Assembly: GCA_963717725.1 (NCBI GenBank)
Contig: CAVQWS010000025.1
Location: 1 to 64,000 of the forward strand
Direction of reading: 5' to 3'
Length of the DNA: 64,000 nucleotides
Origin: AC-32 sp963717725
GTDB taxonomy: Bacteria; Actinomycetota; Thermoleophilia; Gaiellales; Gaiellaceae
Of the stretch, positions 17,330-25,918 are shown one piece after another. How positions within the stretch are numbered: position 1 is the stretch's first letter; each line of letters begins with the position of its first letter. The notes beneath the pieces were generated by a model. The model had not been told where the DNA came from, ran no database searches, and was given only the letters and a program-made list of their open reading frames with translations. The translations under genes were made by a program, and so were the position numbers.

Positions 17330-19326
17330 GGGATCTTGTAGAGAACGTACCGCGACCCCGAGTACACACGCGGCAGGCGGAACGAGACCCGGCCGACGCG
17401 GGCGCGGTCGACCAGCAGCCAGTGCGCGCCGTAGCGGCGGGCGAGCGAGAGCGGGCCTTGGTCGCGGAAGAAGATCAGGGCGTCCTTGCGGCGCGCCGCC
17501 GGCCGGTTGGCCTTCGTGTCGGCGACGTGCGTCGTCGGAGCCGCGTTGATGTAGACCGGCGCGAAGGCCGCGAGTTCGTAGGCGGTCAGCGGGTCGGAGA
17601 AGACCACGTCGCCGCGCGGCACCTCGCGGCGGACGGCGGAGACCAACTTCTCCGGCAGCCCGAGCCGCGCGCTCGAGGGTCGTGTCCAGTGCGAGTAGCC
17701 GTGCACCGCCACCGGCAGCAGGAAGAGCGCCACCGCGCCCGCTGCCACGGGCGGCAGCCCCTCGACCTGCGGGATCCGGCGGCCGAAGATCGCGGCTGCG
17801 ACCAGCGCAGCCGCCGTCGCGCCGAAGCTGACCCACGTCAGCCAGCCCGGCGAGCCGTCCACCAGCCGGTAGGGCACGCCGAAGTCGCCCGGAAAGGCCA
17901 GCTGCAGGCCGATTCCCGCGGCGAGCGCTACCGGCAGCACCCAGAGGCGCAGGAAGCCCGCGAGCACCAGCATCCCGCCGACGAGCACGAACGGCCGCGG
18001 CGCGAAGCCGATGATCCTTCGGGCCTGGGAGATCGAGATTGCGTCGGCGAAGTGCGGGAAGACGAACGGCAGCAGCGTGACCGCGAAGGTCGCGAGCATC
18101 GAGCCGAGCACGAAGGCGGCCCACATCCGCCGGTGCGCGAAGACCGCCAGCGGCAGCAGCAGGAGCGAGGCGACGGCGATCGCGCCCGCGCGGCCGTAGA
18201 GCTCGGGGGCAAGCCGGTAGCTGTGCCGGCTGAAGACATCCAGCTCGTTCCCGTAGGCTGCGAAGGCGCGGTTCAGCTCGACCCGCGACGGGCTGTGCGA
18301 GGCGGTCTCGCGCACGATCGGCAGGAGCCACGCGACCACGAGCCCCGCCGGGACGACGATCGCGGCCAGAGCGGCGCCGATGTGCTTGACGTCGTGCCGC
18401 TGGTCGAGCAGCGCGCGCACGGCCAGGAAGCCGACTAGGCCGATCGCGACGAGCACCGAGTAGCTCGGGTGGACGAGGGTCATCGCCAGCGAGGCGGCCG
18501 CGACCGAGGCGAGCCGCGCGCCCGACGGCTCGCGGACGTAGAGGAAGACGAGCGCCAGCAGCGCCGGCAGGATCAGCGTCCGCGAAGCGGTCGCCGGCAA
18601 GGCCATCGACTCGTACGCCCCGCCGTGGCCGGACGCGAGCCCGAGCAGCGCGAACTCGGCGAGCGCGGTCGCGACGCCGGCCCAGCGCGAGGCGAACAGC
18701 GCCGTCCCGGCCTCGTAGACGAGCACGAACGAGAGCGGCAGCAGCACGGTCGGCAGGTGCAGGAAGGCGGACGGCGCGCCGACGCCCGCGAGCTTCGCGA
18801 TCACGGCCACGGCCGCGTGCCAGAGCGGGAAGGCGTAGCCCGGGTGCAGGCCGCCGTCCTTGAACTCGTCCACCGAGCGCAGCGAGAGGTCGTGCAGGGC
18901 GAGCAGCTTCTGGACGCGAGCGAGGTGGAAGAAGGCGTCGCCGTCGTAGCCCGAGACCCACCAGAGCGTGATCCCGGCCACCAGGCCGGCCACGATCATC
19001 CAGAACGTCCAGAACGAGCTGCCGCCCTTCCGCCGCGCGGCGAACGGCGCGGCCGCGAGCGCGGCGACGAGCAGCAGCACCAGCGTCAGCCAGAGCGACG
19101 CGTGCACGGCGAACGTCACCGCCGTCGCGCCGAAGAGGATCGCCATCGTCCAGGCCAGCGCGCCGGAGAACCCGCGCACTCCGAGCGCCCGGCTCAGGAA
19201 CGCGCCGGGGATGAGGAAGACGAGCGTCGCCGCGCCCAGCCGCAGGCCGAGGCCGAAGCCGCTGGCGGGCAGCAGCCGGGAGAGCGCCAGCAGTGCCGGC
19301 GCGAACAGCCAGGCGCGTAGCTTCAC
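17326..19326 (-). CDS. Large polytopic membrane protein, GT-C-like, unknown
   Basis: This 666-residue protein has about 12-14 predicted spans and a C-terminal soluble part of about 120 residues. That part ends DALIFFRDQGPLSLARRYGA and YSGSRYVLYKIP. Start GTG 19326 overlaps the ATP-grasp stop. The pattern, with periplasmic loops, an early FHLARVQKLL segment and a C-terminal alpha/beta domain, resembles GT-C lipid-linked sugar transferases or the large uncharacterised membrane proteins of polysaccharide loci. No definite family was recognised. It could add sugars from polyprenyl-phosphate donors made by the GT2 gene at the operon's end. Confidence 0.7.
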   Translation of the reverse strand: MKLRAWLFAPALLALSRLLPASGFGLGLRLGAATLVFLIPGAFLSRALGVRGFSGALAWTMAILFGATAVTFAVHASLWLTLVLLLVAALAAAPFAARRKGGSSFWTFWMIVAGLVAGITLWWVSGYDGDAFFHLARVQKLLALHDLSLRSVDEFKDGGLHPGYAFPLWHAAVAVIAKLAGVGAPSAFLHLPTVLLPLSFVLVYEAGTALFASRWAGVATALAEFALLGLASGHGGAYESMALPATASRTLILPALLALVFLYVREPSGARLASVAAASLAMTLVHPSYSVLVAIGLVGFLAVRALLDQRHDVKHIGAALAAIVVPAGLVVAWLLPIVRETASHSPSRVELNRAFAAYGNELDVFSRHSYRLAPELYGRAGAIAVASLLLLPLAVFAHRRMWAAFVLGSMLATFAVTLLPFVFPHFADAISISQARRIIGFAPRPFVLVGGMLVLAGFLRLWVLPVALAAGIGLQLAFPGDFGVPYRLVDGSPGWLTWVSFGATAAALVAAAIFGRRIPQVEGLPPVAAGAVALFLLPVAVHGYSHWTRPSSARLGLPEKLVSAVRREVPRGDVVFSDPLTAYELAAFAPVYINAAPTTHVADTKANRPAARRKDALIFFRDQGPLSLARRYGAHWLLVDRARVGRVSFRLPRVYSGSRYVLYKIP

Positions 19327-20408
19327 CGGCGCAGGAGGCGCGCGACCTGGACGAGCGCGGGCTTGAGGTCGTCGCGCGCGAAGACGGCGTCGACGTAGGG
19401 CGGCCGCTGCGGCGCCGGCGACTCGCCCGGCAGGAAGGTGATGGCCCAGCGCTTGTGCGACCCGTTGGCCGAGACCGGCTCGACGCGCTCGCCGGTCAAG
19501 TCGCGGTAGGCGATCAGCGGCAGGTCGACCCCGCACGCCGCCGCCAGTCCGTGCCACTGGAAGAGCCGCGGGTTGACCTCCATCAGCTTGAAGGCGCCGT
19601 CGCGCGGGTCGCGCTTGAGCTCGACCTGCGAGAGCCCGTGGAAGGAGAGCGCACGCAGCAGCGTCAGGCCCTGGTCGACGACCTCGTCCACCCAGAGCGC
19701 CTCGCCGACGCGGCACGTGCCGACGCCCGGCGGCGTCTGGCGCAGCTTGCGGCCGGAGAAGAGCCCGAGCGCCTCCCCGTCCTCGCGCAGGTACGAGCCG
19801 AGCGTGTAGAGCTCGTCGTCCCCACCCGGGATCACCTCCTGCACCATCGGCTCGTACGGCTCCGCCTGCTCAAACGCTTCTTCGACCTCGGCCGCGGTCT
19901 CGCAGCGGAACGCCTGGCGCTTGAAGCGCCGCTTGAAGCCCTCGGTCGACGACGGCTTGACGAGCACCGGGAAGCCGAGCTCCTCCGCGGCCGCGCGCGC
20001 CTCTGCCGCCGAGGCGGGATACGCGGTGCGTGGGACCGGGATGCCCGCCGCCTCGGCCGCCTCGAGCTGTCCGCGCTTGGTCTGGATCCGCGAGAGCACG
20101 TCCCAACGTGGAAACGGGTAGAGGAACTTGCCGCCTAGCCTGTCGGCCGCCCGCGCGATCGCGTTCAGCGGCTCGTCATGGGTGGCGAAGACCGGCGCGC
20201 CCTCGACGTCGAGCGCGGCCAGGAAGTCGACGAACGCCTCCTCGTCCTGCGGGTCGGGCGTCAGCAGCGGCTCCGCGTAGCGCGAGCGGAAGCCGAGCGC
20301 GCTCGGGCGGTGGTCGAGCGCCAGCACGCGGATCCCGGCGCGCCCGAGCGAGCGCACGGCGGCGAGGCCGTTCACCCAGCCGACGTCGACCACGACGGCG
20401 GGCCTCAT
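19323..20408 (-). CDS. ATP-grasp ligase (second)
   Basis: This 361-residue protein starts at ATG 20408 (MRPAVVVDVGWVNGLAAVRS), which overlaps the TGA of the GT2 gene (ATGA). The ATP-grasp parts are GFPVLVKPSSTEGFKRRF, VQEVIPGGDDELYTLGSYL and DGAFKLMEVNPRLFQWHGLA. It resembles the D-aspartate ligase/PylC-like and carbamoylphosphate-synthase-like ATP-grasp set more than the copy at 12615-13763 does. As read, the frame is continuous with the preceding GT2 gene, but that fusion is caused by an indel near 20495. Confidence 0.82.
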   Translation of the reverse strand: MRPAVVVDVGWVNGLAAVRSLGRAGIRVLALDHRPSALGFRSRYAEPLLTPDPQDEEAFVDFLAALDVEGAPVFATHDEPLNAIARAADRLGGKFLYPFPRWDVLSRIQTKRGQLEAAEAAGIPVPRTAYPASAAEARAAAEELGFPVLVKPSSTEGFKRRFKRQAFRCETAAEVEEAFEQAEPYEPMVQEVIPGGDDELYTLGSYLREDGEALGLFSGRKLRQTPPGVGTCRVGEALWVDEVVDQGLTLLRALSFHGLSQVELKRDPRDGAFKLMEVNPRLFQWHGLAAACGVDLPLIAYRDLTGERVEPVSANGSHKRWAITFLPGESPAPQRPPYVDAVFARDDLKPALVQVARLLRR

Positions 20409-21299
20409 CCGGCCAGCAGCTCCTCGACCGACGAGCCGGCCAGCCAGCGCGCGGTGTCCGCGTAGGTGCGGCCGCGCTGGCCGGGGAAGAGCCCAGCCGC
20501 GCAGGCGCAGCGAGACGAGCAGCAGGCGCCGCGCCCGCTCGGCCTCGCGCCGCCCGTGGTGCTTGTCCAGGAAGCGGATGTGGCCGCGCACCTGCTCACG
20601 GAACATCGGGCCCCAGCTCTGCTTCGTCGTCGCCCCGCCCACGTGCACGAACTCCGCGTCAGGCGTGAAGAGCACCTTCCAGCCCGCCTGGCGGAAGCGG
20701 TAGAGCCAATCCGTCTCCTCGCTGAACATGAAGAAGTCCTCGTCGAAGAGGCCAACCGTATCGGCGGCCTCGCGCCGGACGAGCAGGACCGAGCCCATCA
20801 GGAACTCCGCCTCGTACGGCTCGTCGTGGTTGAAGCCGTTGCCGTAGAAGGCGTTGAAGGCCCGCGAGCGCGGCGCGAGCTTGCGCAGGAAGAGGTACTC
20901 GGTCGCGAGCCGCCAGAGGGTCGGGAAGCCGCGCACCGAGCGCTGCAGCGAGCCGTCGGGGTAGCGCAGCTTCGGGCCGACGACCGCCGCCTCGGGATGC
21001 GCCTCGCCGAAGGCCACCAGCCGCTCGAGCGCGCCTTCGGTCGCCCAGGCGTCCGAGTTCAGGAGCAGGAACCAGTCGCCGGACGCGACCCGCATGCCCG
21101 CGTTCGAGCCGCCGCCGAGGCCCTTGTTCTCCTGTTCGATCACGCGCGCCTCGGGGAAGCGCTCGCGCACCAGCTCGAGTGTGCCGTCGGTCGAGCCGTG
21201 GTCGACGACGATCGTCTCGTGGCCGCGCACGCTCTCGAGTGCCTGCTCCACCCAGGGCAGCGCGTTGTAGGTGACGACGACGACCGAGACGTCAGCCAT
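20405..21299 (-). CDS. GT2 family glycosyltransferase (rhamnosyltransferase-like), one frameshift
   Basis: From 21299 the protein reads VVVVTYNALPWVEQALESVR, VDHGSTDGT, the metal motif LLLNSDAW and MGSVLLVRREAADTVGLFDE. These are hallmarks of WsaF/RfbF-like GT2 enzymes of about 300 residues. Near 20495 the frame shifts by one base. In the alternative frame it ends LFPGQRGRTYADTARW and ELLAG, with a TGA at 20405 that overlaps the ATP-grasp start as ATGA. The restored overlap matches the other junctions in the operon, so a sequencing indel is likely. About 297 residues when corrected. Confidence 0.82.
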
Positions 21300-22266
21300 T
21301 TTCGGGCGTCGCGCGCGTGAAGCCCCGCAGGCTCTGGTACGCCAGCAGCACCGCGCCGGGCGCCGACAGGCAGAGCGTCACGACGAAGAACAGAAAGCCG
21401 GTCGCAAAGGCCTTGTCCGCATCCACGCCGAGCTTGCCGAGGAAGCTGACGAAGAAGGACTCGCGCACGGCGATCCCGTTGACCGAGATCGGCAGGAGCA
21501 GGACGAGGAAGAGCAACGGCCCCATCACGTAGTAGGGCCGCGGCGAGAGGTCGACGCCGACCGCGCGGCCGGCAAGCCAGATCGCCAGCACGCGGATCGT
21601 CTGGACTACGAGCGTGAGCGTGAAGACGCCCAAGAGCAGGCCGGGATGGTCACGGTAGGCGTGAATGCCCTCGTAGGCCGCGCGAATCGGGCGCTCCACC
21701 CGGATCAGGCGCAGGAACGGCACCGTCTTCGCCAGCAGCGGCCGGACGCGCCGCGAGAAGAGCGCGACCGCGAGCACGATCGTCCCGAGCACGAAGAAGC
21801 CCTCGATCCAGAGGTAGGCGCCGACGTCGTAGTGGCCGAGCGCGAGCGCGAAGCCGACCCCCGCGAGCGCGAGCGTGGCCGCCCCGCCGAGCGCCCGCTC
21901 GAGCAGCACTGACCCTGCAACCGGGCCGCCCTGGCCGGGGTGCCGGCGAGCGGTCTCGTAGATCCGCACCGCGTCGCCGCCGACCGCGGTCGGCAGCAGC
22001 TGGCCCGCCGTGTACGCGACGAAGTACGCACGCGTCAGCCAGGAGAGCCGCTCGTGGATCCCGCGCACGTCGAGCAGCTGCTGCCAGCGCCAGGCCATCG
22101 GCCAGACGGTGCCGATCATGATCGCCACCGCGCCCAGGAAGTAGGCGATGTTCGCGTGCGCCAGGAGGTGCAGCGTCTGCGAGAGGTCGATCTTCCAGAT
22201 CAGGTAGGCGGTGCAGAGACCCGTGACGGCGAGGGTTCCTGCGAGCCGGAGGTACCGGTTTCTCAC
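21292..22266 (-). CDS. Flippase-like membrane protein (LPG synthase TM-domain family)
   Basis: This 324-residue polytopic protein has about eight spans and the conserved patterns AYFVAYTAGQLLPTAVGGDA (family motif with P and GGD) and LERALGG. The family (UPF0104, AglD/MprF transmembrane domain) is implicated in flipping lipids or lipid-linked sugars. GTG 22266 starts six bases after the preceding ATP-grasp gene. In this operon it is a candidate for moving lipid-linked intermediates across the membrane; no Wzx-type flippase lies in the operon itself. Confidence 0.82.
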   Translation of the reverse strand: MRNRYLRLAGTLAVTGLCTAYLIWKIDLSQTLHLLAHANIAYFLGAVAIMIGTVWPMAWRWQQLLDVRGIHERLSWLTRAYFVAYTAGQLLPTAVGGDAVRIYETARRHPGQGGPVAGSVLLERALGGAATLALAGVGFALALGHYDVGAYLWIEGFFVLGTIVLAVALFSRRVRPLLAKTVPFLRLIRVERPIRAAYEGIHAYRDHPGLLLGVFTLTLVVQTIRVLAIWLAGRAVGVDLSPRPYYVMGPLLFLVLLLPISVNGIAVRESFFVSFLGKLGVDADKAFATGFLFFVVTLCLSAPGAVLLAYQSLRGFTRATPENG

Positions 22267-22272
22267 AGCTAT

Positions 22273-23034
22273 TCAGGCAACTTGGGCATCGGCGGTGCCG
22301 AAGCGTACGTACTCGGCCGCGGCGGGCCGCCCGAGAGCCGCGTCGAGCGCGAGCGCGTGCACGTCGATCCCGAGCAGCAGCCGGCAGAGCTCGACTTCGC
22401 GGTCGCTCACGTCGGTGCGCAGCTCGACCACGCGCGGGCCGCCGAGCCCGAGCCGGAGGCGCGTCGAGGTGAGCCCGTGCTCGACGCCGAGCGCGTCGGC
22501 GGCGCTGGCCGCGAGGCTCGCTGCGACGTCACCGCCGAGCAGCGGCGTGAAGGCGCCGTCGCCCGACCAGGCGGTGACTGTCACCTCTGCCCCGCCGGTC
22601 GCCTCCTCGGCCAGCCGGCGGCCCTTGCGGTCGAGCGGCCCGATCACGGCGGGGAAACCCGGCTCGGTGTCGCCGTGCAGGACCGCCCAGCGTGTCTGCG
22701 GGACGCGCGCCTCCGCGAGCCGCGCGCGCTGGCGCAGGCGCGAGGTGACGAGCACGCCGGTCTCGGGCGAGATCGGGTGCGGGAGCCGGAAGCGGGCTGC
22801 CAGGCGCGCGGCGACCGCGGTCGTCGCACCGGTGCCGACGATGCCGTCGATGCGACCGCTGGCCGCGAGCCGTTCGAGCGCGACCTCGTCGTCTGGCTCG
22901 AGGATCGCGCGCCGGTGTGCGAGCCGGAACCCCGGAGCGCCCGGGTCGCGGTCGACCGCGATCACGTGGCAGCCGCGCGCGCGGGCGGCTGCGAGCAGCC
23001 CGGTCTGCCGCGCGCCGAGCACGAGCAGCCTCAC
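22273..23034 (-). CDS. Short ATP-grasp-like protein (third), possibly degenerate
   Basis: This 253-residue protein starts at GTG 23034 with a Rossmann-like segment, VRLLVLGARQTGLLAAARAR. It continues with VTSRLRQRARLAEARVPQTR and a shortened C-terminal part. It is about 100 residues shorter than its relatives in the window. The ATP-binding lysine and the terminal E-x-N metal motif are not evident, so it may be a non-catalytic partner or a divergent ligase. It is the first gene of the operon and diverges from the eIF-2B-like gene across 24 bases. The open frame extends further upstream, but no homology is visible there. Confidence 0.65.
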   Translation of the reverse strand: MRLLVLGARQTGLLAAARARGCHVIAVDRDPGAPGFRLAHRRAILEPDDEVALERLAASGRIDGIVGTGATTAVAARLAARFRLPHPISPETGVLVTSRLRQRARLAEARVPQTRWAVLHGDTEPGFPAVIGPLDRKGRRLAEEATGGAEVTVTAWSGDGAFTPLLGGDVAASLAASAADALGVEHGLTSTRLRLGLGGPRVVELRTDVSDREVELCRLLLGIDVHALALDAALGRPAAAEYVRFGTADAQVA

Positions 23035-23046
23035 CAGAGCCGCCCG

Positions 23047-23052
23047 TACAAT
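23047..23052 (+). promoter_or_regulatory. Leaderless -10 box (TACAAT) for the eIF-2B-like gene
   Basis: TACAAT lies six bases before the GTG at 23059. Transcription would begin at or next to the start codon, giving a leaderless mRNA. No -35 match is seen. The ATG inside the box at 23051 leads to a stop after three codons, which supports the GTG start. Confidence 0.5.
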
Positions 23053-23058
23053 GGCCGC

Positions 23059-23922
23059 GTGACGTCGATCTTGGGGGAGCGGGTCGCTGAGTTGCGAGCC
23101 GACCGCGAGCACGGCGCGAGCTGGATGGCGCGCCGGGCGGTCGAGGCCCTGGCCGAGACGGCGATGGAACCGGCGGGCTCGGGCGAGGAGCTGCTCACCC
23201 GTCTCGTCGTGGCCGGGCGCGAGCTGGCAGACAGCCGACCGGGAGTCGGCGCGATCGCCGGCGCGGTCGGGAGGCTACTGGCAGCGGCCTCGGCACACGT
23301 GCAGCTCGACGTGCCCGACCTGCAGCAGTTGGTCGGCGAGGAGGCAAAGTCGCTCGTGAACGGACGGGAGCGGGCAGGCGCGTCGATCGCGATCCAGCTG
23401 CGGGAGCGCCTCGAGGACGCCGTCGTGCTCACACACTCCGCTTCGGCAACGGTGCGGGAAGCCCTGCTTCACACTCCGCCGGCCCACGTCATCTGCACGG
23501 CCTCCTCGCCGCAGGACGAGGGCCGCGCCTTCGCCGAGGAGCTGCGCTCGAACGGGCTCGAGATCGAGCTGGTCGAGGACGACGAGGCGCCCGCCCGGCT
23601 CGAGTGGGCCTCGCTGCTGCTGCTCGGCGCCGACACGGTCTTCCACGACGGCACGCTCTGCAACAAGACCGGCACGCACGTCCTGGCCGAGGCGGCGGCC
23701 GGCGACAGCGTTCCGGTCGTCGTCGCGTGCGAGGTGATCAAGCTGGCCCCGATCGACGCCGGCGACGCGCCGGCCCTCACCGCCGAGGAGTTCGAGCTGA
23801 CCCCGTCCGCGCTGGTCGACTGCGTCGTGACCGAGGAGGGCACCGTCTCGCCGGACGAGATCGGCGCCCTCGTCGACCGGACGCCCTTCCTGCGCGAGGG
23901 CTACGCGCTACTCAGTCGCTAG
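23059..23922 (+). CDS. eIF-2B alpha/beta/delta-like isomerase family protein
   Basis: This 287-residue protein starts at GTG 23059 (VTSILGERVAELRADREHGA). The C-terminal Rossmann half carries the family signature: LLLLGADTVFHDGTLCNKTG, THVLAEAA and VPVVVACEVIKLAP. The family includes eIF-2B regulatory subunits, methylthioribose-1-phosphate isomerase and ribose-1,5-bisphosphate isomerase. In bacteria it is likely to be a sugar-phosphate isomerase. The length and N-terminal helical domain (about 1-110) are normal. It ends 15 bases inside the convergent MFS gene. It is divergent from, not part of, the polysaccharide operon. Confidence 0.82.
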   Translation: MTSILGERVAELRADREHGASWMARRAVEALAETAMEPAGSGEELLTRLVVAGRELADSRPGVGAIAGAVGRLLAAASAHVQLDVPDLQQLVGEEAKSLVNGRERAGASIAIQLRERLEDAVVLTHSASATVREALLHTPPAHVICTASSPQDEGRAFAEELRSNGLEIELVEDDEAPARLEWASLLLLGADTVFHDGTLCNKTGTHVLAEAAAGDSVPVVVACEVIKLAPIDAGDAPALTAEEFELTPSALVDCVVTEEGTVSPDEIGALVDRTPFLREGYALLSR

Positions 23923-25317
23923 CGCGCGCGCCGGAGCTTCCTGCTCCTGCCGGCGCACCTTGCGCGCGATCCCGAGCGCGGCCACGGCCCCCGCGGCCAC
24001 GAAGCCGGCGCCGACGTAGAGCGCCGGGATCAGCCCGTCCACGAAGGTCTGCCCAGTGCGGTAGCCACCGTAGTGGGCGAACACGGAGGCGAGCACGGCC
24101 ACGCCGAAGACCCCGCCGAGCTCGCGGATCGCGTTGTTGGCGCCCGAGGCCTGGCCCTCCTCCTCCGGCCGCACCGACGAGAGCACGACGTTCGCGACCG
24201 GCGCGAAGTAGAGCGCCATCCCGACGCCGGAGAGGATGAACGGCACGACGAGCGCCGAGTAGGCGACCGTCGGCGTCGAGACCGCCGCGATCCACGCGAG
24301 CCCGGCCGCCTGCAGCCCGAGCCCCGTGACCATCAGCGGCCGGCCGCCGATCCGGTCCGAGAGCGCGCCGGCGATCGGAGCGACGAAGATCGGCATCGCC
24401 GTCCACGGGAGGATCCTGAGGCCCGCCTGCAGCGGCGAGTAGCCCTGCACGGTCTGGAAGAACTGCGCCAGCAGGAAGATCGAGCCGAACATTCCGAAGA
24501 ACATCAGCAGCGAGGCCACGTTGGCGGCGGTGAAGGTGCGGTTGCGGAAGAAGCGCAGCGGCAGCATCGGCTCCTTGGTCCGCAGCTCCCAGAGCACGAA
24601 CAGCGCGAGGACGACGGTTCCCGCAACGAGCGCGAACACGATCTCGGCGCTCCCCCAGCCGACCTGGTTCCCGCGCACGAGGCCCCAGACGATCCCGAAC
24701 AGGCCCACGCTGGCGAGGCCGACACCGGGCAGGTCGAGCGAGTCGTTCGGGCCACGGCTCTCCTGCAGGCGCAGCCGGGCGAGCGGGATCAGCGCAAGGC
24801 CGATCGGCACGTTCAGCCAGAAAATCCACTGCCACGAGATGCCCTGGACGACGGCGCCGCCGACCAGCGGGCCGATCGCGACCGCCAGGCCGCTGATGCC
24901 GCCCCACGCGCCAAGCGCGAGGCCTCGCTTCTCGGCGGGCACGGCCGCGCTCAGGATCGTCAGCGTCAACGGCAGCACCATCGCCCCGCCGAAGCCCTGC
25001 ACCGCGCGCGCGATGATCAGCGCCTCGATCGAGGGCGCAAGCGCCGCGGCGGCGGAGCCGGCGGTGAAGATCGCGAGGCCGATCACGAGCATGCGGCGGC
25101 GGCCGAAGCGGTCGCCGAGGGCGGCGCCCGTGATCAGGAAGACCGCGAAGGTGAGCGTGTAGGCGTTGACCGTCCATTCGAGCCCGCTCAGGCTCGCGTG
25201 CAGGTCGCGGTGGATGACCGGCAGGGCGGTCGTGACGACGAGGTTGTCGAGCGTCGTCATGAAGAGCGCGACCGAGGTGATCGCGAAGGTCCAGATGGTG
25301 GCGGTGCGGCGACTCAC
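23908..25317 (-). CDS. MFS drug-efflux transporter, DHA2 (14-TM) family
   Basis: This 469-residue protein has about 14 spans. The family motifs are LDNLVVTTALPVIHRDL in span 1, GDRFGRRRMLVIGL (motif A) and ARAVQGFGGAMVLPLTLTIL (motif C region). Members export drugs by proton antiport. GTG 25317 overlaps the TetR stop by four bases, so the pump is co-transcribed with its likely repressor. The upstream extension of the open frame is the TetR coding region. Confidence 0.93.
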   Translation of the reverse strand: MSRRTATIWTFAITSVALFMTTLDNLVVTTALPVIHRDLHASLSGLEWTVNAYTLTFAVFLITGAALGDRFGRRRMLVIGLAIFTAGSAAAALAPSIEALIIARAVQGFGGAMVLPLTLTILSAAVPAEKRGLALGAWGGISGLAVAIGPLVGGAVVQGISWQWIFWLNVPIGLALIPLARLRLQESRGPNDSLDLPGVGLASVGLFGIVWGLVRGNQVGWGSAEIVFALVAGTVVLALFVLWELRTKEPMLPLRFFRNRTFTAANVASLLMFFGMFGSIFLLAQFFQTVQGYSPLQAGLRILPWTAMPIFVAPIAGALSDRIGGRPLMVTGLGLQAAGLAWIAAVSTPTVAYSALVVPFILSGVGMALYFAPVANVVLSSVRPEEEGQASGANNAIRELGGVFGVAVLASVFAHYGGYRTGQTFVDGLIPALYVGAGFVAAGAVAALGIARKVRRQEQEAPARALATE

Positions 25318-25874
25318 GGCGACTCCTCTCCAAGGCAGCTTTCGAGCAACTGCTTCGCCCACGACGCCGGGTGGTCGAGCAGGTCCATCGAGGCAAAGAC
25401 GTTCAGCAGCATCCCGAACGCGAAGAAGTCGCGGATCCGCTCGGGCTCGGCGCCTGACACGCGCTCGACGTAGTCCACGAGCCGGCCGTAGCCCTCGCGC
25501 ACGACCTCGCGCACGTCGTCGTCGTCGCAGTCCGCGTAGGCCTGCATCTGCGCGCGCAGGCGCGTGCGGTCCGCAAGCAGGCCGCGGTACGCCTGGCCGA
25601 TCGCTTTCAATGCCTCCTCCCCGCGCTTGCCCTCAGCGGCCTCCTGGAAGAGCTCCAGCGTCTGGCGCAGGCAGCGCCGCACGGTCTCGAGGTAGAGCTC
25701 CTTCTTCGTACCGAAGAGCCGGAAGAGGTAGGGCTGCGAGATCCCGGCCTTGCGCGCGATCGTGTCGGTCGAAGTGCCGTCGAGCCCGTGTTCGCCGAAC
25801 TCCTCCAGCGCGACGGCGATGATCTCCTCGCGCCGCACCTCGGCTGTCTTGCGCGTCGTGGTCGCTGCGTTCAC
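25314..25874 (-). CDS. TetR family transcriptional repressor
   Basis: This protein of about 186 residues has an N-terminal HTH domain (REEIIAVALEEFGEHGLDGT, KAGISQPYLFRLFGTKKELY) and a helical ligand domain. The frame opens at GTG 25895. A promoter (-35 TTGACG, 17 bases, -10 TAACTT) overlaps those first codons, so GTG 25874, seven bases after the -10, is the more likely leaderless start. It probably represses its own transcript and the overlapping MFS pump gene and releases on binding the pump's substrate. Confidence 0.88.
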   Translation of the reverse strand: MNAATTTRKTAEVRREEIIAVALEEFGEHGLDGTSTDTIARKAGISQPYLFRLFGTKKELYLETVRRCLRQTLELFQEAAEGKRGEEALKAIGQAYRGLLADRTRLRAQMQAYADCDDDDVREVVREGYGRLVDYVERVSGAEPERIRDFFAFGMLLNVFASMDLLDHPASWAKQLLESCLGEESP

Positions 25875-25881
25875 GCGTTGG

Positions 25882-25910
25882 AAGTTATCACTCACTCACA
25901 ACCACGTCAA
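25882..25910 (-). promoter_or_regulatory. Promoter of the tetR-MFS operon
   Basis: On the minus strand TTGACG (25910-25905) is followed by 17 bases and TAACTT (25887-25882). It is the best two-box promoter in the window. The spacer contains a direct repeat GTGAGTGAGTGA, a candidate TetR operator lying exactly between the boxes. The start site would fall at about 25875, at the preferred GTG. Confidence 0.6.
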
Positions 25911-25918
25911 ACGGCTTG

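Noticed and set aside
19323..21299. A single 658-residue GT2-ATP-grasp fusion protein
   Set aside because: A one-base shift near 20495 gives the normal GT2 end and an ATGA overlap with the ATP-grasp start, like the other junctions in the operon; fusion is an indel artefact.
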